Shown here: piece by piece, positions 10,722 to 23,600 of the stretch
Layout: the number at the start of each line of letters is the position of its first letter
Numbering within the stretch: the first letter of the stretch is position 1
Source of the DNA: Fistulifera solaris
Lineage: Eukaryota > Bacillariophyta > Bacillariophyceae > Naviculales > Stauroneidaceae
Assembly (NCBI GenBank): GCA_030295235.1
Contig: AP026162.1
Span: 620,001-684,000 of the forward strand
Reading direction: 5' to 3'
Length of the DNA stretch: 64,000 bases
Made by a program: the position numbers and the translations under genes
Notes under the pieces: model-generated
The model's database searches: none
What the model was told of the DNA's origin: nothing
Seen by the model: only the letters and a program-made list of their open reading frames with translations

Positions 10722-12593
10722 TTACGGATCTATAGATTTGATTTGAGCGTTTGAAATTGTATGAAACTCGACACCAAGCATCCGTGACCATGACACCAAA
10801 GAAGCCGAATCACTTTCACTCATTATGCTAAACACCTTACCAGGAGTACCTGCTCGTCCAGTTCTTCCAGCTATGTGCGTGTATTCATCTGGACCATTCG
10901 GTCGTCCAAGAACCAAAACATAATCTAGACCGTCCAGATGAAGACCTCGGACGGTGTCTTCACCAGTAACGAGCACGTACCCGCTGCTCGCACTCTTGTC
11001 ATCTTGACGGCGACTTTGTCCAACCCCGTCAGCTCCCGATACTTCTCTGTAGAGCTCAATCATATGATCGGTACCATCCGCTTCTAACGTGTCCAACAGA
11101 TTTTGAGGCTCAGGTTGGCATCCGAAGTGTTTCAATGCACCGATCGAATTTTGCGTATTCATTCCAAATCCTTTGGACAATACCAAGAGAATACGCGCAT
11201 TGCTTTTCACGGCAGTGAGCGACTGAATCACTTGATACGCTGCCGTTAACACCTGACCCGGCGACGAGCCAGCAGTTGGAACAACATAATTCGTCACCGA
11301 ATCAGGGATCGTTACCGCTCTGGTGGTTGCTGCATCTTGCCCAGCGTCTCCAGTACCATCACCAGCACATATTACCGGGGGACACTCCTGTGGTGGAAGT
11401 CCGAGAACACGTGCCAGCTCGCGTCGGAGTGGTCTACCAACGGTGGCACTGGCCGCCACAATTTGCACCCGACCGAGCGTCAATCGAGTTACGGCCGCAC
11501 ATACGACCGCGGCTGGCTTTTCGTGAATTTTCTTGTATTGCTTTTCGGCTCGGCTCTTTTGCACGGCCAACATCCGGTCCACTTCATCCATTACAATGCA
11601 GCGCACATTTTTGAGAAACTCCATGGCCTCGGGTTTTTCGTGTGGGCGGAGCCGGCATCTTCCCCATCTCCGTAGAGCGAATGCATAATAGTCTTGGCAC
11701 TTCCAATAAAGAGCCTAGGTTTTGTACCCAGTTCATCAACATCAATGGGTACACCCCTTTCTTTAGCACCATCGGCCATGAGATCCGTGGGCCTCGAAAT
11801 AAAACGGACAGTTCCCGGAGGAGCCAGCACAGCAGCAATTCCAGCAATTTGCGATGCCAACTCTCTGGTCGGCGCCATAACCACGGCAAACGAGTCTCGG
11901 TCTTGTCCTTGTGTCCATAAGTACTCAGTCAAGGGGGAGAAGAAAAGCCAGTGTCTTTCCAGACCCTGTCTCCGCATGCAAAATACAGGATTCGCCTCGT
12001 ACTAATTGAGGAATGGCCGCGGCTTGAATGGGACTGGGCTTGAAAAATTTGGCCCGACCAAGCGCATCACCGGCAACCGTAGATAACTTCAACCCAGCAA
12101 AATTGATCAGTCGCTCTACTACTACTTTTGTTTCCGGCATTTCGTTGAGTATGTCGTCATCCGCCACCAATTGCTTCAACGGCACGTCCTCGTCGTCTTC
12201 TCCTTTGACAGATTCTCCGTATATTTTTCTCAAATCGTCCGCCGCTAATCGCATCGCCAAATCGGGTTTTCTGCCATTTCTGGGAAGCTTTCTGGTTTTG
12301 AGTTCGACTTTGAGAGAGTTTGCTGCTTGTAAAAGATACTGGCGATAGAGTTTCTCGCGTTCGACGCTGAGAGGATCGTACGGTCCGTTTTCGTCTATTT
12401 TCGGAGCTTGGCGCTGCCGTTTTAGTTTCTCTAAATGCGATGCGGTCTTCTCAAGTGCATCCTGCGCCAAGGGGTCGGATTTGGACGAGGATAAGAAAGT
12501 TAATGGACGGCCTGACAATGGAAGAGCCGGTGAAAAAGCCATCAAATCGCGTGCTAAACACAGCGTGAAAAGGACTCTCAACCTGCGCTTCAT
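10722..12593 (-). CDS. plastid-targeted SAP-domain DEAD-box-like (DEVD) RNA helicase (two frame breaks)
   Basis: ATP-dependent RNA helicase, superfamily 2. From the ATG at 12593 the N-terminus is a signal peptide ending LMA|FSPAL, a plastid cleavage motif. Then comes a SAP-like nucleic-acid-binding helix pair ([18 protein letters not shown], about residues 90-125). Helicase motifs in order: [12 protein letters not shown] (Q-like), AETGSGKT (I), [10 protein letters not shown] (Ia), VMDEVDRML (II, DEVD instead of DEAD), SAT (III) and [13 protein letters not shown] (VI). The position normally TDVAARGLD reads [14 protein letters not shown]. Breaks lie in runs of G at 11933-11937 (five, four expected) and 11644-11646 (three, four expected). 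Corrected length is about 623 residues. It is divergent from the CLP1-like gene. Likely role: plastid rRNA or mRNA metabolism (inference). Confidence 0.85.
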
Positions 12594-13180
12594 GTAATAT
12601 TTCTGCATCATAAACTGTAACTTCGTCAAGTGCTGGCTTCTTATGAATGAAATCTTTTTTTATAAAGGCTAGTATTTGTCAACAACTACTCTTCGTGTTC
12701 TGTGTTGGTGGTTGCTGGTGATGGGACGAGAACTTTTTCTTGGTGGTGGCGTGTGCGGGCTTGCGCGCACAGTAGGTAAGCGTACGTGACACTACGCAGG
12801 AAAACTAGCACTCACGTATAGGGGCTCCGCCTCCCCAATGTCAAGAAAAAAGCCAGCTGCATGTTCAATAACTACCAGGTACGTAATGAGAGCCGTACGT
12901 TTTACACTGCTTTAAATCAAAGGTTTCAGACCTTGCAACGCGATTAGTTGCAACGCTTTAGTATCCGGGACTGACACTATTCCGGGGAGTGAGTCGAGTC
13001 GTATGTCGTATCGGCGTCATGTATACTCTTTACAACATAGTACTAAAAATTCTTTTTCTTGTGACGGACAGACCGCTCCGTTGTTGATGCGATCATCACG
13101 CCGGACTTTATACCATCAACACCTTTCCCTTTTCCGTTTGCGCCATTGCAGCCCTTTACAAATATTACATCAAGGTAATA
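12594..13180. promoter_or_regulatory. bidirectional promoter region
   Basis: 587 bp between divergent starts (helicase at 12593 minus, CLP1-like at 13181 plus). No gene is supported. TACCAGGTA at 12873-12881 sits almost exactly midway and is one member of the recurrent motif. Confidence 0.5.
12873..12881. promoter_or_regulatory. TACCAGGTA motif copy
   Basis: Near-palindromic 9-mer, 280 bp upstream of the helicase start and 300 bp upstream of the CLP1-like start. Function is inferred only from its repeated upstream position in this window. Confidence 0.4.
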
Positions 13181-14575
13181 ATGGACACGAGCGATCTTCC
13201 CGCGCCGCAAGGTGAGAGGCATATCCTTGCCGCTGAAGAGGAGTTGCGCCTCGAAGTAGGGTTTCAAAAGCAGAGTATCTGTCAGATAATTGTGCTGAAA
13301 GGCTCCTGTGAGCTACAAGGCGTGGAGCTGGCAACCAATAAGCCGTATCAATTCACAGATGGAGGTTTAAAGCTAGCTCTTTTTACTTGGCACGGCTGTG
13401 TGGTCGATGTTCAGTGCGACGAAAGCCTTATGGAAATTAGTTACACTAGCGATGAAACGGCTTGCAACATTGCCTTTGTCAACACGCACGCGCAGTTGGA
13501 GGCGTTGCGCGACGAAGCCGCCGCTTCCAGCGGAGAAGGCCCGCGCGTATTGATTGTAGGTCCTACGGAGTCGGGAAAGTCGTCTCTTACCAAGACATTG
13601 ATTGCTTATGCTACCAAACTCGGTCGGGTCCCACTTTGGATCGATTTAGATCCGGCAGATAATGCACTCTCCGTTCCTGGTACCATGGCGGTTTGTCCTA
13701 TGGATCGGGAGGTAGTTCAAGTGGAGTTATTTGCGACGACGGGAATACCGCACGGAACAGCGGCACCGTTGGTTTTGTGGCACGGAAATACCGAAATCTC
13801 TCCGGATCTGTTTCGCGCACAAGTAACTGCTTTGGGAAAGAAGATTGATGCTCGGATGCAAACAGATGATTGGGCACGCTCCTCGGGAATTATTGTGAAT
13901 ACTAATGGATGGATCCAGGACGAGGGCTATCAGCTATTACTGCACACTGTGACGGCGTTGCGAATAACTGTCATTTTAGTGCTGGGGCATGATAGGTTGT
14001 ACAGCATGATGAAAAGCGCACTGAAGAAGCAAGACGAATCCATAAAAGTCATCAAAGTTCCGAGATCCGGGGGTGTCGTATCAAGAGGAAAGGAGTTTAT
14101 TCGACAACATAGATCAAGGAGCGTGAAACGCTATTTTTACGGTGATACCGTTGAATCCGCGCCGCAGGGTTCTACTGGACACTCATCTTCCGCGTCAACG
14201 AGAGTACCGCAGTTGACCCCCTTCCTGGCTCACGTCAAGTTCGACCAAGTCACGGCCTACAAATTTGCGTCCATGAGCTTGTCGGCTTCTCTGTTGCCGG
14301 TGGCAGCGGCACAGACTACAGAGTCCGTGCAGCTTGTGGAAGTGAGCGATCTTGCTTCGCTGCAACACAAAGTTGTTGCTGTGTGTCATCCTCAAGCTGT
14401 CGCAGCGTATCAAACAAGCAAGAAAGCTAAGGACTTGTACGAATCAGGGGTCGCAGGATTTTGTGTAGTTGAAAGGGTCATTTCCGATACCGAAACATTG
14501 CATCTGCTCAGTCCATGTGCTGGCAGCCTGCCTAGCTACACACTGCTGGTTGGAGATCTAACATGGATGGAGTAA
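13181..14575 (+). CDS. CLP1: CLP1-type polynucleotide 5'-hydroxyl kinase / pre-mRNA cleavage factor
   Basis: CLP1 is part of the pre-mRNA 3'-end cleavage machinery and in some lineages a tRNA-splicing RNA kinase. The 464-residue uninterrupted frame has the three-part CLP1 layout: an N-terminal beta domain (about 1-110, with EELRLEVGF and FTWHGCVVDV), a central P-loop kinase domain (about 120-310) and a C-terminal domain. The Walker A is GPTESGKSSL (animal CLP1 has GPTDVGKST) and the Walker B region is LWIDLDPADNALSVPG. GIIVNTNGWIQDEGYQLL matches the conserved central segment. No targeting signal, so nuclear/cytosolic. NOL9/GRC3 is the alternative family, but the N-terminal domain favours CLP1. 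Confidence 0.85.
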   Translation: MDTSDLPAPQGERHILAAEEELRLEVGFQKQSICQIIVLKGSCELQGVELATNKPYQFTDGGLKLALFTWHGCVVDVQCDESLMEISYTSDETACNIAFVNTHAQLEALRDEAAASSGEGPRVLIVGPTESGKSSLTKTLIAYATKLGRVPLWIDLDPADNALSVPGTMAVCPMDREVVQVELFATTGIPHGTAAPLVLWHGNTEISPDLFRAQVTALGKKIDARMQTDDWARSSGIIVNTNGWIQDEGYQLLLHTVTALRITVILVLGHDRLYSMMKSALKKQDESIKVIKVPRSGGVVSRGKEFIRQHRSRSVKRYFYGDTVESAPQGSTGHSSSASTRVPQLTPFLAHVKFDQVTAYKFASMSLSASLLPVAAAQTTESVQLVEVSDLASLQHKVVAVCHPQAVAAYQTSKKAKDLYESGVAGFCVVERVISDTETLHLLSPCAGSLPSYTLLVGDLTWME

Positions 14576-14656
14576 AAGCTCGTACAAAACATAAGATATA
14601 TAACTATAGGATCATCTACCTCATAACAATTGAAACATACTCTTTGGGCATCGCAT

Positions 14657-16511
14657 TTATGCATGAGTCACCCGGTGCCCTGACATTTTGCTCGTATTGT
14701 CAGGCTTTTCAATAACCCAATGATCCATACAAATGTCCTCTTCATCAGGTCCCATGCAAACTGCGCATCCCAGTGCCCTATTCGTTGCACTGGATAGCGA
14801 AGGCAGCTTGAATATTTGATAATTCACTTCCCCCATGAGTTTTTGAATTCGCTGAAGTTCAACTGCCTCAGGGTCTAGTTCGCGTTGCATGTCTTCCATT
14901 GCTTCAAGTAGTGGAAATGCCAGCGACCATTGTTCGAGCGATATGTGACAAATCACCATTTTCTTCACAACATCTAATTTCTCTTCAAGACAGTCCTTGG
15001 ATCCTCGCATAGCGCTCCATATGTTCTCGTAGGCGTTCAACGCCTTCACTGGTTTTGCCAGCATAAAATAAGCATAGCCTAAGTTATCCAGTGTACTTTG
15101 CACGAGCTTGTTGTCTGTTCCCAAAACCGAACGCTGTATTTTCAAAGATTCCTCAAGAAGAGCGATTGCTTCCGTGAAACGATCTTGCTCGATCTCTACG
15201 TACGCCTTATTGCACATTGTTGATGCCATGGTTAGAATGCCAGGGCTATTTCCGTCGACTCCGCAAACAAGATTGATCCAACTTTTGAAAACCGTCTTTT
15301 GCAATTCAATAGCATCATCAAAGGACCTTCTTGCATCTCCAAAGCTTCCCGCTTCAAAGTTCACACACCCAATGTTATTCAAGACTTTTGCAATTTTCAA
15401 GTTACTTTCATCGATATCTTCTTGCGCGAAGCTTTCATCTCTTTCTTCTCGCCGTAGCTTCAAGGCACGCTCAAATACTTTCAAAGCATCCTCGTTCTCA
15501 TCCATGGATAAAAGAATGATTCCCAGTTCAACAAGTGAGTCCTGATCACACGAGATCAAATCAGATGATAGGTAAGAAAACTAAATCATTGTCGTGGTCG
15601 CATTTGAGCAATGTGTACTTACAGCGACTCTAGGATGACTCCGACCAAGAGCACGCGATCTAATCTTAATAGCTTCCTCGATGGCATCCATAGCGTCATC
15701 CAAGGAGCCTGCTCGAAGGTTCGCAATAGCGACATTATGTAGCGCTGCACCAATTCGCTCATGTCTTTCACCATATCGACCAAGCAAGTCAGATAGAATT
15801 GATTCAAACTCTGTGAGGGCTTTTTTATAAGCTCCACTCTACGCAATAGAAAGTTGACGGCTTGTGTGAGATAAAGATTATCTTGTAGATGTAGTAAACA
15901 TTGAAGCAATTTTTGGAACTTACGGACATGGCCTTGCAAGCCTTCGTATGTTTTCGCCCTCAGCGTTTTCTCAAAACGCTGAAAGGTTTCGCTACGTTCA
16001 TCTAGGCTCTCCCCTTGGTCTCTAACATCACCTTCTGTTGAAGCTGATATATCAGATACTGCAGACGACACATCGTCCTCAACATCCTCGCTTATTGCTT
16101 TTTTCCATTCTTTATTATCTTCCTTCTTCTCCGCAGTTTGCTTTCCGGCCGGTGTCGATTGGTCTCGAGGAATCTCTGCCTCAGTCTTGTTTCTTTCAAA
16201 AAAGCTGCTGACTTTCATGGTCCCAAGCACAACCGAGCTATCTTGTTGATTTTCTTTTCGCTTGGTGTTTCGTTGGACTGTGCACCTTCGACTTCCGATG
16301 TATTCATTCCTTTGACATCGCCAAGGTCGGTGGAAAAATCGTGAGTTCGTAATGTTGTCGATCTGGCGAGAGTTTGTGGCGCTTTAATTGGGCCTACCAA
16401 ATTGAACTGTACATAGGACCAAAAATTCGCACGGTACTCGTGCTTAGATCCAAGAACGTGTACGCCCAAAAGGACAATCAGCGCGCACGTCGAATATGCA
16501 TTAGCCAACAC
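14657..16511 (-). CDS. signal-anchored tetratricopeptide (kinesin-light-chain-like) protein, 3 exons, two frame breaks
   Basis: Protein-interaction scaffold of unknown partner. Three exons: 16511-15924, 15838-15623 and 15541-14657, with GT-AG introns of 85 and 81 bp. The N-terminus is hydrophobic (STCALIVLLGVHVL) and could be a signal peptide or membrane anchor. An acidic/Ser-rich linker follows, then TPR units of the kinesin-light-chain kind with about 42-residue spacing (AALHNVAIANLRAGSLDDAM, KVLNNIGCVNFEAGSFGDAR, STLDNLGYAYFMLAKPVKAL). The frame breaks at T runs on the + strand: 16250-16253 (one more expected) and 15951-15954 (one fewer expected). With both corrected, exon lengths sum to 563 codons including the stop. 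It converges on the CLP1-like gene. Confidence 0.75.
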
Positions 16512-16675
16512 TATCGCTGAAAAGCAAAGTACTTTTTGTACGATATGAAGGCTTATGCCCTCACAAGTTGCTATCGCTCAAATGATTCTCCTTGACCACA
16601 AAATGAGAAAAGAACAACAAGTGAGGCCGATATCTTTCCTTTTCGTTACTCCAGTATAAAGAGAAGATAAATACA

Positions 16676-17421
16676 ATGAAGTAAGTTCCTTACAACGTTT
16701 ACGATTAAAATCCAGAGGAAAGAAATTGTTGCTCACCTTCTCGTTGTTCTACGACCTCAGGGCCGGTCTTCGCGGGATGCTCCGAAAAGCTCGAGAGGCT
16801 CGGAAGAAAACAGTCGACGAGTACCAGAGTAAAAACAACAATAAGACGCTTGCCCCTATTGATGAAGCCAGTTTAGAGGAAAGTCGTGCACCAGAGGAAG
16901 GCCGCGAACCTGAGGAGTGTGCTAAACCTGGGGAACAGAAAACAAAGAGGGTGCCAAGGTTTTTCCGCGGCAAGAGTGCTAAAAATGTTGAACACAAAAA
17001 ACAAGAAAATGACGAAGAATCGAAAGCTGACAGCCATACTATCAACAATGAAGTCGAGAGTGTAAAGAAGGAAGGGCCAGAAAAACCCAAAGCCGTTGAC
17101 GATAACGAAGATAGCGATGAGACCCAGAAATTTGCTGAGCAGGAAAAAGAACCCGTTCTCTCCCCGGTATCGATCAATAGCCCAGTCTCCGACCATGACA
17201 TCCATTCGCCAGCTAGCTCCCGCTCCAGTATGGACGACGACCGCGACGCACCAATGGTGGACTCAAATCAAAGCATCGATTCCCACATTTCAATAATCCA
17301 GTCTCCCCGGGGAGCTGGTATTCGTTCCGCACCAAAAACACCTGACTATACAACCCGGATGGAAGTAGCTGAAGACACTCCTATAGCGCACAGTACCGGT
17401 TTCCTATGCGGTTGCATCTGA
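16676..17421 (+). CDS. unknown highly charged, disordered protein
   Basis: No family recognised. The frame is Glu/Lys/Asp/Ser-rich and almost certainly disordered, with Ser-Pro sites (EPVLSPVSINSPVSDHDI) and a C-terminal FLCGCI whose cysteines could be lipidated. The start is uncertain. The ATG at 16676 joins the frame only by removing a GTAAGT...CAG segment of 35 nt (16681-16715), giving MKGKKLLLTF and about 236 residues. Otherwise the first in-frame ATG is at 16777 (MLRKAREARKK), giving about 214. It is divergent from the TPR gene. Coding status rests on frame length and consistent bias. Confidence 0.55.
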
Positions 17422-17601
17422 TTTCCCGGAATTGGATGAGTTTGGAAAGCTTTAAACTTTTGGTGAACAGTGTAATGTGTTTTATATAGTTGCTTTATTA
17501 TGGGTCATCATTCATCAGATACAACTAAACTCAAAGTGACAAAGATACATCGCACAGCGTCATGTAGACATGACGCCACCAATGCTACCACTTTAGCTCT
17601 C

Positions 17602-18961
<1,360 letters not shown>

Positions 18962-19516
18962 TTGGCTGAAGTTGTCGGTCTATCTGGGATGAGAGAGTTT
19001 TGAAGATGTGGAAGTCCTGTCTCCTTCAGAAAGTGATTGAACCGATGCCGATAGCTAATTGTTAGACTTGCAAACGGTTGCTTCTACCTCTGCAGCTTCT
19101 TTGTCGCTCGATCGCTTAATCTTTCACGAAATGTTAACAGAAGAGATACCTGGTAGGTTCGAAGGTACGGCGTATCGCTTTATTATTAGAGATGCGATGG
19201 TGTTCGTTGCCTCTACCTCGGCGTTTTTTTCCGCCCTGAACTGGCGTCCTGCCGTCGTTCCGGTATTAATTATAACATTCTAGTCAATAGTGAAAAAATC
19301 TTATTCATGACTGACGTATGTGCGTGACCTACTGAGTCAAGAGAGCAAGAGAGTCTTATGAACACTTTTCTTCAACTCCACCAACATTTTATCACGAGCT
19401 AGTCAACGTTGACAATAAAAGCTTTGTTACAAAATAATAATATATCAACCGAAACACTGAAAAGTCACAAAATATGCAAGATGTAATTTAAAGAAATTTA
19501 GCATCACACTTCTGCC
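18962..19516. other. intergenic / TrpRS 5' region
   Basis: 555 bp. One 75-codon plus frame (19059-19283) has no family resemblance. TACCTGGTA lies at 19147-19155, 186 bp upstream of the TrpRS start. A+T-rich 3' flank of the next gene from about 19400. Confidence 0.45.
19147..19155. promoter_or_regulatory. TACCTGGTA motif copy
   Basis: Member of the recurrent upstream motif, 186 bp before the TrpRS start codon on the minus strand. Confidence 0.4.
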
Positions 19517-20281
19517 TTACTGAAGAGGATCAATTAAAGCTCCTGCTACTACAGCAGCTACTGCCAATACACCAAATCCGATCGCGGCAACTTTCGTAGC
19601 CATTTGCTCTTCGTTCGTTTGAATTTCAACCAAGCACTGGCTCAAGTCGTTCTCCGAACCATTCTTGTCTTTTTCGGTAACACGGTAAACCCAACCACCG
19701 GGCTCAACTTGATCGTCTAGGAAGCGGTAAACCCCGCCACTGGATCCTTTAGACTGCAGTGGACCGTAGTTTGCGTACGAGGCAAGAACTTCGAATTTCT
19801 CGGTTTTTGCCGGCCGACGCTTCACGATGAATCCTTGTGTGTTCGATTCTTCACCGGTCGTCCACTCCAACTCGACGGCACCATCAATGACCTTGTATTT
19901 TAACCCTGTACCAGAAAGTTCTTGGAAAGCAGAGTCGCGCAGCAAACTTCCCTGCACCTGTGTTTCCTGCTCTTTGCGCTTGCGACGGGCCTCGGCTTTA
20001 TCACGCATGACTTTACGGATTTCCTTTTCGTCTTCAGCCGTGATCTTCATCCAAGGAGCGTACTCAATACCTCTTTCGTTTCGCAAGTTGGACATTCGTT
20101 TCGTCTTTTTCAATTCCTGCTGCACCATCTCTTCAATTTCCTCTTCCAGAGTCTTTTCGAAGCAGACAGTTGTGGATTGCGGTTTCGTCGCAACATAAGA
20201 AGAAACACGAGGAAGAGGCGCAAAAGCGGCCGACTGCCCAATGAGTAGAGCCAAGCCTGTAGAAACGAGAGTCAACTTCAT
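19517..20281 (-). CDS. plastid-targeted single-span membrane protein, unknown function
   Basis: 254-residue intact frame. The N-terminus is a textbook diatom plastid presequence: hydrophobic signal ending QSA|AFAPLPR. Next is a highly charged helix-rich segment (about residues 45-105). A beta-rich domain follows (about 120-220) whose motifs (VELEWTTGEESNTQGFIVKR, GWVYRVTEKDKNG) resemble fibronectin-III-like folds. The C-terminal hydrophobic stretch (about 230-250) is a likely thylakoid or envelope anchor. Start choice follows from the presequence. I know of no assigned function; the domain call is by pattern only. Confidence 0.75.
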   Translation of the reverse strand: MKLTLVSTGLALLIGQSAAFAPLPRVSSYVATKPQSTTVCFEKTLEEEIEEMVQQELKKTKRMSNLRNERGIEYAPWMKITAEDEKEIRKVMRDKAEARRKRKEQETQVQGSLLRDSAFQELSGTGLKYKVIDGAVELEWTTGEESNTQGFIVKRRPAKTEKFEVLASYANYGPLQSKGSSGGVYRFLDDQVEPGGWVYRVTEKDKNGSENDLSQCLVEIQTNEEQMATKVAAIGFGVLAVAAVVAGALIDPLQ

Positions 20282-20653
20282 GATGAAATATATAACGACT
20301 GACTGAAGGATATCAACTTAGATTCGTATATTTGCATCAAGGTAAATGAGACGGCAGTTTGCAGTGTTCGATGCAGGCTTTGCTGACTGCAATACAACGA
20401 GTAACGGATGACATCATTCGATCGACGTCAGCTTGCGTGACTCGTGGCTCGTGGCAATTTTCTCCCTCCATTCGTCTGTCCTGCCAACCGTCCTACCTGG
20501 TACGATCGTTTTGAACGGATGGCGCTCGCACCTCGCACGTCTCATCGCGTCCTCCGTTCACCGTCTTCCAAAACTTTTCTTGTTGCGCGGGTGCGGTACC
20601 TTCAACATCAATTAAACCGCATCATTGAATATACGATTATCAAAACTACAAGA
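20282..20653. promoter_or_regulatory. bidirectional promoter region
   Basis: 372 bp between divergent starts. TACCTGGTA at 20494-20502 lies 213 bp from the minus start and 152 bp from the plus start. A plus frame running through this region into the ABCF gene has no upstream coding signature; the ATG at 20654 opens the conserved lysine-rich N-terminus. Confidence 0.5.
20494..20502. promoter_or_regulatory. TACCTGGTA motif copy
   Basis: Member of the recurrent motif in a divergent promoter (plastid membrane protein / ABCF1-like). Confidence 0.4.
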
Positions 20654-23600
20654 ATGGCACGAGGCAAGAAGAAAGGAGGCCGCAGAGACGACGACCGCGA
20701 CGACGAGAAACCGGCGCCGGCTCCGGCGCCTCAGGAGGCGGGCAAACAAATGAGCCGCAAAGAAAAACGACTTCAGAAACAACAACAAAAGCCGAAGCAA
20801 GCGGCCGACGACTCGGATAGTGACGTTGATGATAATCTGGCGGCATTGCTCGGTGGGAAACTGAAAACGAATTATGGTAGTGACAGTGATGACGACGATG
20901 TGCCCCGGCCCGCCAAGGCTGCTGGCAAAAAGAAAGGACGGGCGGCGATGCTGGCTCAAGCCATGGAGTCTTCTTCGGAAGAGGAGGAAGAAGAAAAGGT
21001 GGAAGAAGAAATTGACGCAACAAGTGACGCTGACGAGGACGACGGTGCTATTCAGCAAGTTTCGATGAAATTGGCTGACGACTGGGGAATCGATTCGAAA
21101 AAGAAAAAGAAGGATAAGAAAGAGAAGAAGGAGAAAAAAAGAGAAAAAGGAAAAGAAAGAAAAGAAGGATAAGAAAGACAAAAAGGATGAAGAGGAGGAG
21201 GAAAAGCAGGTAAAACCGAAAGAGAAGTCAAAGTTTGAGCTACAAATGGAAGCTGCTCTTCGAAAGAAGAACGAGGAAGCGAAAGACGAGGATAAACCTG
21301 CCAAGCCAGTTCCCGCACCGCCCAAGGTGCAGGAAGTAGCGCCTGAACCACAACCGATGGTTGTCGAGGAGAATGACGATGAGGATAATAATGAAGATAC
21401 CGAAATCGTTTATGGCGCTCCTGATGATGTTGCGTGGACGGACAAGAGTCACGCTCAAAGAGAAGCAGACAACAATGGTGATAATGATGACGATCCTTCG
21501 AAGCTACTGTATGGTCCAGACGGAAAGAAACTGAGTAATAAGGAGCGAAAGAAATTGTTGAAGGAACGAGAAGCTGCGAAGCGACAAGCGGAATACGAGG
21601 AATCTGCTGCGAAGGCATCAAAAGAAGGTGCACAATTTGCATGCTCGCAAACTGCCGTTAACGAAAATGACCCGCAATGGATGAATTCTCTGGATATCAA
21701 CATTCCCAATTTTACCATTAGTGCAGCGGGAAAGATTCTATTCAAAGATGCTGCCTTGACGATTGCACACGGTCGTCGCTATGGGTAAGAGATGATGGTT
21801 TTCTGATTAATTGTATTGAATCACTGATTGTCTAACGGCGCGTATTACACAAAGGCTTGTCGGTCCAAACGGAAGGGGAAAGAGTACGATGTTGAAGATG
21901 ATCGCCTCCCGCGATTTGAAACTGCCTCCTCGTATTGATTTCTTGTATGTGGAACAGGAGGTTGTGGCTGACGACACTCCTGCCGTCGAGGCCGTACTAC
22001 GGGCTGATCAAATACGATGGAAGTTGCTGGAAGAAGAAAAGGAACTGATGCAGGCTATCGATAATGGCGATGAAGCTGTCGACAAGCTAGAAAGACTTCA
22101 AGAAGTCGTCGACGAGTTGACGAACATGGGCGCTGACGCAGCCGAGGCGAAAGCACGTCGTATTCTGTACGGTCTTGGTTTCACTATGGATATGCAGACG
22201 AAACCTACTAAGATGTTCAGCGGTGGGTGGCGAATGCGCATTTCACTGGCTCGGGTAAGTGCTGTCAAGAGTGACAAGTCAACGAAAACATTGACAAGGA
22301 ATGCTAACACACTCGTCAAACAGGCCTTGTTTATGGAACCAACGCTTCTTATGCTGGATGAGCCCACCAATCATTTGGATCTTAACGCGGTTATCTGGTT
22401 GGACGAATACTTGCAAAAATGGAAGAAAACTCTTTTGATTGTATCGCACGATCAAGATTTTCTTAATAGTGTCTGTCAAGAAATGCTCCACATTGAAGAT
22501 CTAAAACTTATTTCCTATAAGGGCGACTACGATAGTTTTAAGAAAGCCGAGAAGACTAGGTTCCTTGAACAAGTAAAGGCGTGGGAAAAGCAAGAGAAAC
22601 GACTAAGAGAGCTCAAGAAATCTGGCCAGTCCAAAGCCAAAGCACAAGAAACAGTCAAAAACTCGAAGCGCGAAGCTGGAGCCCGAAGTCAGAAGAAGAA
22701 GAATGACGCTATAGCCGCTGGTTCTGCTACTGCTGAATTGAAGGAGCTGATCGCTCGGCCGCGCGAATACACGGTAAAGTTGGAATTTGCGGAAGTGGCA
22801 GAGCTCGGAAGACCTGTCATCGAGGTCAATAATGTGCACTTCAGATATTCGCCGAAACATCCCATCATTTTCGAGAAGATAGATTTTGGTATTGATATGG
22901 ACAGCCGAGTTTGTGTTGTTGGTGAGTATCATCGGATGCATTTCTCGCTCTTTCGATGATCATTCGTTTGGTCTGACACATTTATTTTACTTTGATAACA
23001 CCAGGCCCGAATGGATCGGGAAAGAGTACCTTAATCAAACTTCTCACTGGTGAGATTAACCCGACAACAGGAGAAGTGCGACGCAATCCTCGGTTACGCA
23101 TGGGTATCTACAATCAGCACTTTGTTGATCGACTACCAATGAACAAAACACCAGTTGAGCACCTTCGCGATCGATTTCCGGGACAAGATTATCAGAGTGT
23201 GCGAAACCGTCTAGGAAAGTATGGACTAGAAGGCCACGCGCATGAGGTTACGATGCGAGATTTGAGTGGCGGACAGAAGGCACGTGTTGTCTTTGTAGAG
23301 CTAAGTCTACAAGAGCCGCATGTCTTATTGCTGGATGAGCCTACCAACAACTTGGATATTGAGACAATTGACGCACTTTGCGAAGCCATCAATGAATTCA
23401 AAGGTGGTATTGTCGTCGTCACGCACGACCAACGTTTGATTGAAGAATGCCAATGCACCCTATGGGTGGTTGAGAAACAGGGCGTCACAAAGTGGGAGGC
23501 AGGTTTTGACGACTACAAAGCGAACATTCTCCGACAATTAGAAGAAGAGGTCGAGCGCGAGGCAGCTAGCCGAAGAGCGAAGCTTGAGGCGGCAGCCGCG

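Noticed and set aside
20612-21642. Long minus-strand frames opposite the ABCF1 N-terminus (Phe/Leu/Ser-rich, membrane-like)
   Set aside because: They are the antisense of a Lys/Glu-rich tract, which always reads as Phe/Leu/Ser-rich. The plus frame has conserved ABCF features.
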